From Ilex aquifolium (Eukaryota > Streptophyta > Magnoliopsida > Aquifoliales > Aquifoliaceae): a DNA stretch of 64,000 nucleotides. Below the pieces are notes generated by a model. It saw only the letters and a program-made list of their open reading frames with translations. It was not told the origin of the DNA and made no database searches. How positions within the stretch are numbered: the stretch's first letter is position 1; each line of letters opens with the position of its first letter. The stretch lies in the NCBI GenBank assembly GCA_951799425.1, contig OX637394.1, positions 40,659,642 through 40,723,641 of the forward strand, read 5' to 3'. The position numbers and the translations under genes were made by a program. Shown here in pieces: positions 10,579-22,300 of the stretch.

Positions 10579-10783
10579 ATCGAGAGATCATAAACTTTGT
10601 GACCCTTAACTCTGCAGTGAAGGGGAATCTCGTAAAAAAAAAATTTCACCCTAATGATATGAATCTATGTTGGTTCTAGACTTTTTATGTTTTGGTTTCG
10701 ATATGAATATCCACAGCCTGCATTTTATGGGCAGTGGTACTGTGAAAATTTCATGTATGTAACCACTTTTTGTTAATAGTTTT

Positions 10784-12150
10784 GATCTACCTCACATACT
10801 TTTGAATTCTGACTTGCTCCTAATAGTATAAAAGACAAAACACACTTTCAATGGCAAATTACTGCAAGGTACAACTGGGCTTTGGCCCCTCAAAAACCCT
10901 CTTGGATAAGTTCTGAGGTCGTTATACAATTTGGATTATGCCCACATCTTGATGGTCCTAGCAAAGCAATTTATCTTCTTCCATGGACCTAATAGGGTTC
11001 GACTATGTTATCGGGAAAAAAAAATTGGTATTGTATCACTTATTATTTTTTTGGATATCTGATGATATCATAAATCATAACTCAGATTAATTCATTACAG
11101 CTCAGTATTATTGAGCTCAACTAGATTGACTTGATCTGACCCAAGCCGTCCAGCGCAAGTATACCAACTCCTAGATTTACCAAGTGATATTCAAGAAGCT
11201 CGGCTACAATCACACAAGCTCGGATCTAGCTACTAGAGCAAGAAGAAGAGCTCAACAAGTCTATCCTACCTTGGGCAGGAAACTACCACCTCAAAAATGT
11301 CACCTCAGAAGCCCATTATACATTTGGATTTTGCCCACATCTTGATAGTCCTAGCAAAGCAATTTCTCTTCGGCCATAGACCTAATAGGGTTACACTACA
11401 ATATCGGAGAAAAAAAAATTGATACCGTACCACTTTTTTTTTTTTTGGGTATCTATACCATTTTTTGGGTGGAGTTACTAACTTTTGAGCTGCATTCACT
11501 TTTTGAGTTCACTTATTACTTCTAAGGTAGATATTATCACTTTTTGAGATAGATATTACTATTTTTTTAGGTTTTTTCTACATTTCAGTACGATACCGGA
11601 AAATAAAATTTTGGTACTACAGTGTCTCCCGGACTTAATATATTGAACCATGATATGTATTGTTTCTACAATGGTGGCTACAGCCCAAGCTTTTATGGTT
11701 TAGCACATAGACTACACCAGGCTAGCTTGTTGGTGAAAATCAAATCACATAGAAGTTGCGTTGAAGATAGGGCATCAGTATAAGAGAACAGTTTGGCTTC
11801 TTCTATGGTTTTTTTCAAGGGTATAAGCATATGATCACGAGAAAGCCATTCACAAGCTCAGTGAATTTCATGTGATGGGGTGATTCCTGTAGAAAAAATG
11901 AGGAGCCATTGACATCTCATCTGGTGAGTAGGACTGACAATTCTTAATACAGAATTGCACCCGACTAAAGTTAACGCGTTTAAGTTTAGTTTTTATGTAT
12001 TCAGAAAATAAACGGATTGACCCATCAGAAAATTTTATACATGGATCAATATAAACTCGATATATGTACTGTGTGATGTGATACTGACAAATTTATTTCT
12101 AGGGTTTCCCCCTACTTGTTCGAATCGTAATTTGTTCTGATAGATCGTAA
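10784..12150 (+). repeat. Tandem array unit 3 (partial)
   Basis: This unit starts mid-repeat at 'ctacctcacatacttttgaa' and keeps the doubled block and the about 0.3-kb part that unit 2 lacks. Near 12060 it jumps straight to the tail of the repeat ('actgtgtgatgtgata', matching about 8205 in unit 1). It therefore lacks the LINE target site, the TATA box and the 53-codon ORF. Confidence 0.7.
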
Positions 12151-12170
12151 CAATTGTACACAATGTATTA

Positions 12171-12592
12171 AAGGTGACAATTTTTGACACAATATAAAAA
12201 CATGACTCAAATCGACACGAAATTACGGGTTAGGATAAACAATTTCTCTATACAAACTCATATATGACACGACCCATCAACACGAATAATAAATGGGTTG
12301 GATTAGTATCAAATACGAACAACACAAAATTGACATGATTAACACGTTTAAATAGTATTATAAGAATAAAATGTCAATTTTTTATTATATTTTATCAAGT
12401 AGTGACATAATTCTTGTACAAAAAAAAATATTTTTACTCATTTTTATCATTATATTTATTAAGTTAATTTTTAATTTATAGAAAAAATATAACACAATAC
12501 AACAAGATTAATTAAATGAGTTGAATTAAAGTTAACTAGTTCTCAACACGAACCTAAACTAACCCGACATGAAACGATTGCCACCCCTACGA
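12171..12592. mobile_element. Probable non-autonomous hAT-like element
   Basis: The right end read on the minus strand is 'TAGGGGTGGCAATCGTTTC', and the left end is the similar 'TAAAGGTGACAATTTTTG'. Such ends are common in plant hAT-like MITEs. The inside is AT-rich and noncoding. I found no clear 8-bp target duplication, so the boundaries are approximate. Confidence 0.4.
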
Positions 12593-13363
12593 AACGAGGA
12601 GTAGAAGTTGAACTGTAGAAAATAGCCTTGAAAAAGAGCTTGAGGGTTAAATGACTAGCAAAATGAGGTTTCTGTAATTACAAAAGAGATGACCACAGCC
12701 AGCCTAGAAAACAGAAACATGAAAGGCCAACACAGATCAAGAGACATCATACTGCTAGTAACTTATTTTTTGGTTTGGGTTTTGGCAGGGAGTTTTCCAG
12801 ATTGAGGCCCCACCAGCAGTTCTTATGTTCACTTCACGTAATTCAACCTTTTTTTCCAAACACACTAAATTTTCCAACAACATGGCCCTCCATCAAGTGT
12901 TTTCAATTGAACACAAATGGAATTTCCATGAGCTGTTATTGACTTGCATACTAAATGAGGCAGTAAAATGTTCCGCGTAAGAGATGATGCCTCCGATTTA
13001 GAGCATCGTGATTTTTGCTCCAACTATTTCCTCCAAAGTTCAAAGTAACTGGTACAAGTGTTATCTTCATTGAATTTTTGAGCAATTTTGATTAAATGGT
13101 ACCTGTCCCTCTTTACAAAAGGAGCTGAACTGTAATATATATGACTATTTACAACGTAACAGCATACAACGACGTACCAAATCTCTTCTAGCTAAGATCC
13201 TCAACATCAAGTGCTCGGGACAGGTTGCAATCAGTGAGACCTCATCTCTATCGAACTTGCTGAGTGTTGTCAGATCCCTGGGAATCGATTGTACAAGGAA
13301 AATTACAGTTTCAAAAATCGCCAAGCATGTAAGCCAGCCAAAACTTGTAATCTGATGCCTATT
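12593..13363. other. 3' flank and probable 3' UTR of the IF-2 gene
   Basis: This is noncoding sequence between the hAT-like element and the IF-2 stop codon. The part next to the stop (about 13100-13363) is presumably the 3' UTR on the minus strand. I see no other gene. Confidence 0.45.
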
Positions 13364-16300
13364 TCATAGTTGAAGTCCCGCTTCTTCAACTGCTGCTGCC
13401 ATTGATGCTGATGCTTCTTCAAGTGTCCGTTTCTTTTGCACTGAGTTGAAGGCCTGAAGAATATCTCCAACCTCCCAATCACTGAAGTCCTCAACTCCAA
13501 TTCCGCACTCTAATCCAGCATTTACCTGTCCAAAAGACGAGAGATTGTGAACATCAAAAGAAAATTGCGAATTCCTGAACAAGCCGATGCGAGTGCCAGT
13601 AATACCATGTTCCTTTTGCTTTCGAAGGGACCCATGTCACAGTAGATCCTAGGTGGACAATATGATTGGTAACCAACCACATTGAATTTTAGTTTTCTTT
13701 TGAGGTTTCTTTTTCACCCTTTTTTTGGGGGTTTTGGAAAGTGAAGGAGGAGAATGTGTGGATATCTCTCCAACTTGTGTAGTTAATGGTTTTAATTGGA
13801 TAATATCATGAAATTTGACTTTTTCAAGTCTCAAACTTGACTTTGGACTGCAAACATGCTAACTGCACCTCTAATCTCCTCGCTGTGTTATTTCAGTCAA
13901 GTTTCCTATGTATGGCCATGTGTGGGTACAAAACTGTATGCCACTCCACAATTCTTGACACGTAACCAGTCTAGAACTGATCCTATATAAGGAATGATAG
14001 TTACCATATAACCTGATTCGAAAATTTCACTCTTTTGGTTAGGGTGGGATGTTGAAACTATGACCCTTAATCCAGACGATATAAACCACAAAGCAACAGC
14101 AGTTATGCTTAGAATTCCTGAGCAAAAACTTACCTTTCATATGAACGAAGACATATGCATGTGAGATGGATTCAGAAAGAGAAGGGGGGGGGGGGGGGGA
14201 GGTGTCTAGTTATACTCCAAAAACGTTTCGTATACATATGTTTAGAATTCTCTTAGATTCAAACCATGAATGATTGGTGAAGCAGTTGCAACCCCTTGCT
14301 CAAGAAATGCTCTGGACTAAATGAATCCTTTGGCATTGCTGCTCTCACTCCAGCTCTGGCCCTTACTTGAGACTTCTTAAGTTCTTATCCTAGATCAGGA
14401 TAACCACTTACAAGTGCTATACTGTCCTTTCTCGAAAATCTAAACTTTAATATCTCAAATGAGGTCTCCCAGCACCTAAAGTTTCTAATCTATTCACTAA
14501 TCTAAGGGCTAAAAATGTTATACTTGAGGTATCAGTATCACACATTATAACACATCATGAGCAAGGTACAAATACAACCACATAAATCTTTATCCAAAAA
14601 GTAGACCCTAAGCTAATAGAATCACAAGTACAACCAGATACATCTTTATTCCTATACTTTGATCAGTTCTTTAGCATGGTATCTCTACATTCAAAAGAGC
14701 CTCCTCGCAAACCGAATATTCTATTCAATCTTATGATGTTAACAAAGACCAGTAAGCACCTGACACATTAGAATTCCCCACTCTTTAACATATGGCATAA
14801 AAATTGTTGGATAGCGTTTTCCCACTGGACTTTCAACAAGACAAACTTGAAGCTATGCAATGCCATACGGGAATCTTACGTATCCAAACCTTTTCTTGAA
14901 AAAATAAAAACAAGCATAGTTTGTCTGCTTTAACCATAATAAATAATTGCAGAAATCTATATATACTATACAAACTAGGTCCTTTCATAAATATCCTAGC
15001 AACTCCCATAAAGGAAAAAAGGGTCCAAGAACTCAAGAACCAGATAACTAAGGTGTCATTTGGTAAACGACTGTTTTTGTTTTTTTTTTATGGCAAAAAA
15101 CAAAAAGGCATTTGGGGCAGAGTTTTAAAACCCGGCCCAGCCCGGCAGGTTGACCCGGTACCTAAACTGGGCCGATTCAACAATTGGATTGTTCAAGTAA
15201 TCGGCCCTTCATTAACCTGTCAAACCGGCTAGTTTTTTTATTAACCCGTGAAAACGGACGAGTCACCATAACCAGGCGAATCTCAATCTTTGATATAAAA
15301 ACCCATATTTGGGCAATTTTGCCCTAAACACACAATCTGGTCTCCATCTCAGATCTGGAGCCGCTAACCAGAAGATTCTCATCCCATCTTCTTCTTCTCT
15401 TCCTCTTTCTCTCTGGCCTATGCTGCTATCATGATGTCCATTCAAGAGTCGTGCTGCTACAACGAGGTTCGCGATCTGTTCGCATGGACAGTGATGGTAC
15501 CATCTTCTTCCTCTGTTTCTTTGATTCATCTTAGCTTCTCACTCGCAGTCCCCAAATTTGCATCATCAGGTAAACAATCGGAGTAATCTAACCTTAATAA
15601 TATGCCTGAAGATCATAGAAATCTGATTTCAACATGGTTGGACTTCAAATCTCATTCTGTCATGTTCTTTGTTTTTGTAATGTTGTTCTTAATTTTTTAT
15701 TAAGTTTTTATTTATCAACAACTACAGTTAATGATTCTAACAGAGACATCCTTGTCCCACAAATTAGATACATCAAATTAGCGTACAATAACAAATCTGT
15801 ATGTCATTCCAATTTAGGATCTTGAGTTTTTTTGATGTGTTAGTTTCATAATCATAGTTAGTTTCATATGTTGTCACAAATATCATAATATTTTAGCATA
15901 ATTATTATTTTTTATAAATAATTTTATTTTTTTTATTAAATGACCGGTTCTACAGGTTAATCAACGATTAAATCAGTGACCCATTGACCCGGTCTCTTTG
16001 CCGAGTTAACGTCCGGGCCGGGTTTTAAAATTATGGTTTGGGGTTGTTTCTATTTTTTTTTTTTACTGTTCTGTTTTGAAAACAAGACCAAAATATGGAA
16101 ACATCCAAAAGGAAGTTTTTGAAAATATCAAAAAAAACAAAATAGGCGGAGGCGCTGAAATACCTTTAATGAGGTCCAACCTTCGAGCCCTGTTAATAGC
16201 AAGTAAATGATTTTTATTACTCGAGTATAAAAGCCCCTTATTTCCCTTTCCCTTTTCCCGTCTCTGTGCCTCTCGCCCCCCTCTCTCTCTTTCTCGTTGT

Positions 16301-19300
16301 GCGCACTGCGTTCTTCAGCAAGATGAGGGTTTTGGGTGGTTGTTGGTGGTGAGTTTCGGTGGGAGTGTTGGGGGGGGAGGGAGGGAGGGGGGGTTTCAAG
16401 GTGTTAGGGATGGGTTTTTGGGGGTGTTAGGTGGTTGTTGGTGGCGGTGGGTTTTTGAGGGTGGTGGGTAGTGGATTGCAGGGGGTTTGGGGGTGGGTTT
16501 TCGGTGGGGTTGGGTAGTTGTTGGTGGGGGTGGGTTTTCGAGGTGGTGGATTGCAGGGAATTTGGGGGTGGGTTTTCAAGTTGGATTACAAAGGATTACA
16601 AAGGATTTGGGGGTGAGTTTTCGGTGGGGTTAGGTGATTGTTGGTGGTGGGTTTAGGCGGTATTGGGTGGTGGATTTTGAGTAAAATGTTAACCATGCTT
16701 TTTATTGTTATTTTCATAATTTTTTAAATATGAATAAATGACTACCAAACATGTTTTATATTTTTTAATTTTTTTATCACAGAAAAACAAAAACGTTATC
16801 AAACGCGCCCTAAAATTGTCGAGCTCAACAAGAAGGACCACCTAATCATGCAGATGTACCAATGCCTAGAGCACTAGATTACCATAGGCCCATGGTATGC
16901 CATGATATCGGACAGGGAATTAGTAAATTGGCAGAAGTAGAACATAGAGAACATACCTCTTTCACAACCTCCTTAACCCGCTTCAGAGAATCAAGAATAC
17001 CAGTGGAGATTGTTTTTCCTTTTCTCAAAACCCGGATGCCGCAACCTTTCACTACTTTTCCTTCTGTTACCATGCATCCAGCTACACGACCACTGCCACT
17101 GCTGAATATTGCACGAACTTCTGCTGAACCAATTGGTACTTGTTCCTGCAAAGACCAGAATTCTCTCTCGTGAATATTTCAAACAGTTATCTGTGTCCAT
17201 CTCCAACCCCCAAGACTCGGAGGGTAGTTGGTTGGCGCAGACAAACACACAATCATCAGGTATCTGCCTCGAGCCCATATAATGCGGCTGGACATATTTT
17301 TTGTCTATCCTGCTGCTATCCTACACACTATCTTTTCAAGAGAAATGAAAAGTAAAAATCACGGCCCAATATATTTGGATATGGTACCTCAACAAGCTCC
17401 AGGAGTCCCTCCATTGCCTTCCGGACATCATCAATAAGATCATAAATAACTCTGTATAGCCGAATCTCAACTCCTTTGTTTTCTGCATAGCTCTTGACAG
17501 GACCAGGTATTCTCACGTTAAATCCAAAAATAATGGCTTTGCTTGCCACCGCAAGATCGATGTCGCTAGTGTTCACATCCCCAGTTGCTTGCAAGAGGAA
17601 CTTCAAAGTGACATTATCCTGTGGGAGCACCTGTAGGGCTTGTCTGATTGCTTCAATGGAACCCTAATCACAATAAAGAGATTCCAACTTATTTGCAAAT
17701 AATAGAAAATATTTTTACGACTACAAAAAGTACTTTCCCAGTTTAGTCCTCATTAATGTGGCTGATTTTGGGGACTGGTTTCTGTTTATTTTTGTGTCCA
17801 TCTGTCATGCATGTGTTTCTAAGAGCTCAAGCATGTGTGCACATGTGCTTGAGCATGTAATCACTGCATTGTACAAAAAATAGTGGTTATGCTGTCAAAA
17901 GCTACATTTTGACCAGAAGCATCAACAAAGCAAATGAATAGTTTAGATGGTAATCTTCACTTGATTTACATCTTCACACCTTTAAAGCTTGCCCTACTAA
18001 TTTGTGGGCCATATGGACCTATAATAGCAAACAGCTATTTTGAACAGTTGAACCACTGTCATTGGTAGAACAATATTATACTAGTTCAAAATTTGACCAC
18101 TACAAATTATGTAAATGAAATTTGGAAAAAAATAATGATTTTCTCCATTTGAGTGAGCAGGAAGACACCAACAGGCAGCTGACCATAAGGTGTTTCAAAA
18201 ATTTAGAGACTTAACACTAACAAACTAAATCCATATATTAAAGTAATTTCTACATTAGACTATTATTCTCAATGATCTTGAAAGACAACAGCCTCAATAG
18301 AACCTGGAAAAATCGCTATCAACGTATTCCTTAGCAATTAGCATCCAATACACAAATAATATACTGATTATAATTCCTAACTTAAGTAAAGTTAACTTCA
18401 CATGAAAGTGTGGATTACAAGGAACTTACTTTGAATGAATTTGTATGTCAGTTAGAATTTATTTATACAATAATATATGAAATTATGAATGATGTATTAT
18501 ATCTTTTAGTGGCATTTTAAGAGTTTGTCAACAGAATAAGTTCAGTGTTGAGAGTCAGAATCCAATAGCAATTTGGACAAGGTTTGGCTGGTTTTGTTTC
18601 TTCGGCATTGCAAATCCCCTATTTTTATTTTAAAATAATTTTCTAAGAAGTCATGGAAGACCTTAACCGATTACGAAAGGCTTGAACATGCATCTCCCAT
18701 GCCTTGCAATCCTCATACCAATGTTTGTAACTATTTGCAGGTTATTTAAGGCATTCATGTGGCATATCACTAGATAAGATATATATGTAATGGACATGTA
18801 TTTTTATGGTTTATGACATACTGCATATCATGGAGTCACTTATGTTGTGAAGGTATGGACTGGCCCGTATGCACACAGTTGTTAGTAGTGTGTTTATGTT
18901 TGTCTTTGCTTCATTGTGAGATTGCTAATGAAATGCGGCACATGTAGTTAGGCTTATTTGCCATTGAACGGATTGTGCTCGGATCACTCAAGATGTTCAT
19001 GTGTTGCTGCTGAAGGTGAAGGATGAGGAAGAGAAGTTGGAAGCATTTCTTTCTTTTTCTTTTTTTTTTTTTGTGGGTGGGGGGGGGGGGGGGGGGGGGT
19101 TGGGTTCCTGAGCCCCCTGGGTTTCGTCTTTTGTCTCTTTGTAATCTATTGCGCATATTGGGTTTCGTCTTTTGTCTCTTTGTAATCTATTGCGCATATT
19201 TCTATAATTCTATGCACTGGTATACACACTAGTCATCCACACACAAGTTGCATCCCACTTTTCATATGAAGCAATGCTATAAGGACCTAATTCAACACAG

Positions 19301-22300
19301 CCATTAGATAATTCGTGAGTTCCAATGTTAAGTGGAGCCCCCTTCCAAGCAAATGGTTACATTGACTTAGGTCCCCAAATTAGGACCAACTAGCATTTTC
19401 CTTTTGTATGTATCAACAAAAAGATAATCACAGTAATATTAAACACCTCACCCAGAAGGCAAAGTGAGCACTTAACTTATCTAAAACTCTACTTCCTTAA
19501 ACACTATCTTTCCAAGAGCATCATCATGATAGCATTATCTAGAGTTCTGTGCTACAGTATAATGGATGTGCATACCTGGACATCAACTTTCATTATAATA
19601 TTCAGCTGGTGCAAGTCTAACCCAGCATGCTTTCCTGCGGAAACTGCAGAAGCTAAGGAAGAAAGCGTAACCTTCCCATCCCCGGCCTTGGCTGATATAC
19701 GTTCATCTCGTAATGACTCTACCCGTAACTCAGCCTTTTCACGTGCAGCATCGAGGGAGCCAGCAACCTCAAATTCATCACCAGCACATGGAACATTATT
19801 CAGTCCTATCACCTGTACAAGCATGCGGCGGATGTTAGAAATTGATTATTGAACAAAGAGTCATGTGATAAATTATCAGATTGAAAAGAGAGCGAGCGAG
19901 TTCAAAAACAATATGGCCCATGAGCAAAGATCAAAATTTCGTTTCGGTCACCTAGGAAATAGAAACATTTCGACGTGTTTCAGAAACGTTTCGACCTGTT
20001 TCGAAAACAGAATGAAAAAAATAAAAAATTTAAAACTTTTTTAAAACATTGGTCGAAATATACTAAAATATCTTGAAATATTTCAAAACAATTGTATAAA
20101 TGCATTGAAACATTACAAAACACCTCGAAACATTATGAAACACCTTAAAGTATTAAAATTTTGAATCTATCACTGATTCATTTTGGTGTACTTGGAAACA
20201 GAAACGTTTCTCGAAACGAATTTTTGATCCTTGAGCGTGAGAAAGCAACTTTAAGAAGGATTTAATTTCAAATGGCCTCCGAAATAGTGCTTAAAAGTAT
20301 GTTTGCTCTGGATTTGTTCCTATCATATCTCTTGGCAAATTACCAATCATAGGTACCGTGTCAAAGCAAACACGTTGAAAACTTCAACAAAGCATAAGAA
20401 TTTCATGGCAAAGCATTCTCAATATTGCCATAAATAACAAGTAATGAATCGGGGAAACTTTTTCAAGAGGAGGTAGTCAACCTTATGAGATCATGGGGCA
20501 ATGCAGATATCACTTCAATTACTTCAACAGTTTCCTTTTTTCTTTCTAGAAAAGTTGGGTAGGTGATTAATACTTAATGACTTCTATATCAAAAAGACAT
20601 CTTTTGAAAAGAAAAAGAAACAATGAACACAATGTTAACAACCTAACTGAACCCAAAAAACCTGTGATGTATCAAGATGTCAACCCTCACATGGGGATAA
20701 ATGAATATATTTTTTATTGATGATTAATCCAATTCAAACAAGATTTTGCATTGCAATATCAACTGTGCTAGAAAATTGAGCATTTTAAGTGGACTTATGT
20801 CTCACCATACAACCAAACCATTACAATAATTGAGCAAACAAGTTTAAATTCAAAAATGAAGAGACTCTATGCGGGCAACACCACGAGTTAGGATAGTATC
20901 TCTCCTTCTACTCCCAGCTTGTTCGATTATCGGAGACCAAAGTAAGCAATGGCCTACAATCTAACCAATACCTTTTCTTCGACAGACCAAATCTCCTATA
21001 ACTTCAAGTGACACCCTTCAAGCAATTCTACCATCCCTAAACCCCAAATATTTTCAAGAAATCTAATGCTACTGACCCAGCTCACATCCAATGTGTTAGA
21101 ACATCAAATTCAAAATCAATTGACAATGAGTAGAGAGCCCCCTCAACTTTATAGACCTAACTTGGTGACCCCAATCATTTGATATTGGATACAAACTCAT
21201 TCCACACTTCCTTCACGCAGGAACCAAGCTAGCTTGTGGGGCTTACAAACACAACAAACATACATTCAGAGAAATTCAAATGTGTAAAAAACTTGACCGA
21301 TTTACCAGCAAAGGCCCAATGTCGTTATCATGTTAAAAAATCCAACTCAACCAATTAGCAATGAGAGTAATATTCCCCTAACCATATAAACTAACCTTGG
21401 GTGACCCAGATCTAGGATATAAACCCTTTTACACATGGTATTTTGTGCTTCACTCTATAGAGAAATCGGAGCAATATGTATATTCCAATAATTGTGTGTG
21501 TGTCTACGCACATATATCCAAATATACTATTTAACCACCCAAATTTACTGCTTGAATTGATTATCGAATAAATTTTAGTATATGTGGTCAATAGAACCAT
21601 CCCTCAAACGTTATCAATGTGCTATCATAGGGTTTACATATTATGAGAAGTTGAGGTCGAAAATAACTCGATGTGTAAAGAAATACAAAAGGATGTACTT
21701 AATGCACAAGACTCTACCTTACATCAGGGACTGAGAAAGCCAAGTGGTAAGAAGTCTTACCTTCATTTTTCAGAGCATATTCCTAAACTCGCACGATCGC
21801 ACCAATGACGTATCACTTGGCTAGATGAGCATTTGTCATCTTTCTAGGTCACACCTCTTAAAGACAGCCGAAAGATTCCAACTTAATCTTTGTTTAAAAG
21901 AACCTTGGCTTACCTCCCTTTTTTCCCTCACACAATATCTAGATATAGCCTCCCTCCTTGTAGTCACAATGAGTAAAGGAAAGCAACCAAAATTTTGAAG
22001 ACATGGCATCCTAGGATTTAACAGAAGATCTGTTGGTGTATGGCTTGCTCACTTGTAGTCTTAAGATGCCATAACTGTTCAGATTCTGAAGTTTGTAATG
22101 TAACCCATAAGTATACTACCTACCAGGAAGAAATGTAAATTAGTTATATATTAAATCTATTTTGTCGTGACCAATATGGCTCTTAGTCTCATCCATGTCT
22201 ATAAGGTACAACGAATATAGATTCAAGGACGGGCAACTTTTGCACGCCAAGTAGGGTTGTTAAACAAACAGAGTAGCTCGGGCTCGGCTTGTTTTTGGCT

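Larger units (their letters stand above)
8312..10783 (+). repeat. Tandem array unit 2 (about 2.4 kb, carries a solo LTR)
   Basis: This unit begins at 'ataaattttaaaaatata', matching the start of unit 1 near 2195. It contains the doubled 'cccacatcttgatggtcct' block, lacks about 0.3 kb that unit 1 has at about 2975-3290, and carries the 491-bp solo LTR at 9533-10023. It then continues through the uninterrupted LINE target site, the TATA box and the 53-codon ORF. It ends at 'gttttgat', where unit 3 begins in the middle of the repeat. The shared 'gat' suggests an illegitimate junction. Confidence 0.75.
15052..16810. mobile_element. Harbinger/Tourist-like element with a nested insert
   Basis: The left end is GGTGTCATTTGGTAAACG and the right end, reversed, is GGGCGCGTTTGATAACG. 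Both are flanked by the 3-bp duplication TAA (15049-15051 and 16811-16813). The G-rich TGTTTGG-type TIR with a TAA target is the PIF/Harbinger pattern. The span is swollen by a nested element (about 15122-16036) and a G-rich stretch. It lies in the last intron of the IF-2 gene. It encodes no transposase that I can see. Confidence 0.6.

Noticed and set aside
15263-15529. 88-codon minus-strand frame in the nested element of the IF-2 intron
   Set aside because: No recognised domain and no splice context. CT-rich DNA gives Arg/Glu-rich frames by chance. Kept only as a remark on possible captured DNA.
16471-16656. Gly/Trp-rich 61-codon frame
   Set aside because: A product of the G-rich minisatellite.
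19023-19232. 69-codon frame with a glycine run
   Set aside because: The glycines come from the poly-G tract, and the frame crosses a tandem duplication inside an intron.
21700-21900. Possible SINE or tRNA-like stretch in the IF-2 intron between exons 8 and 9
   Set aside because: A weak likeness to box A only, with no box B, tail or target duplication.
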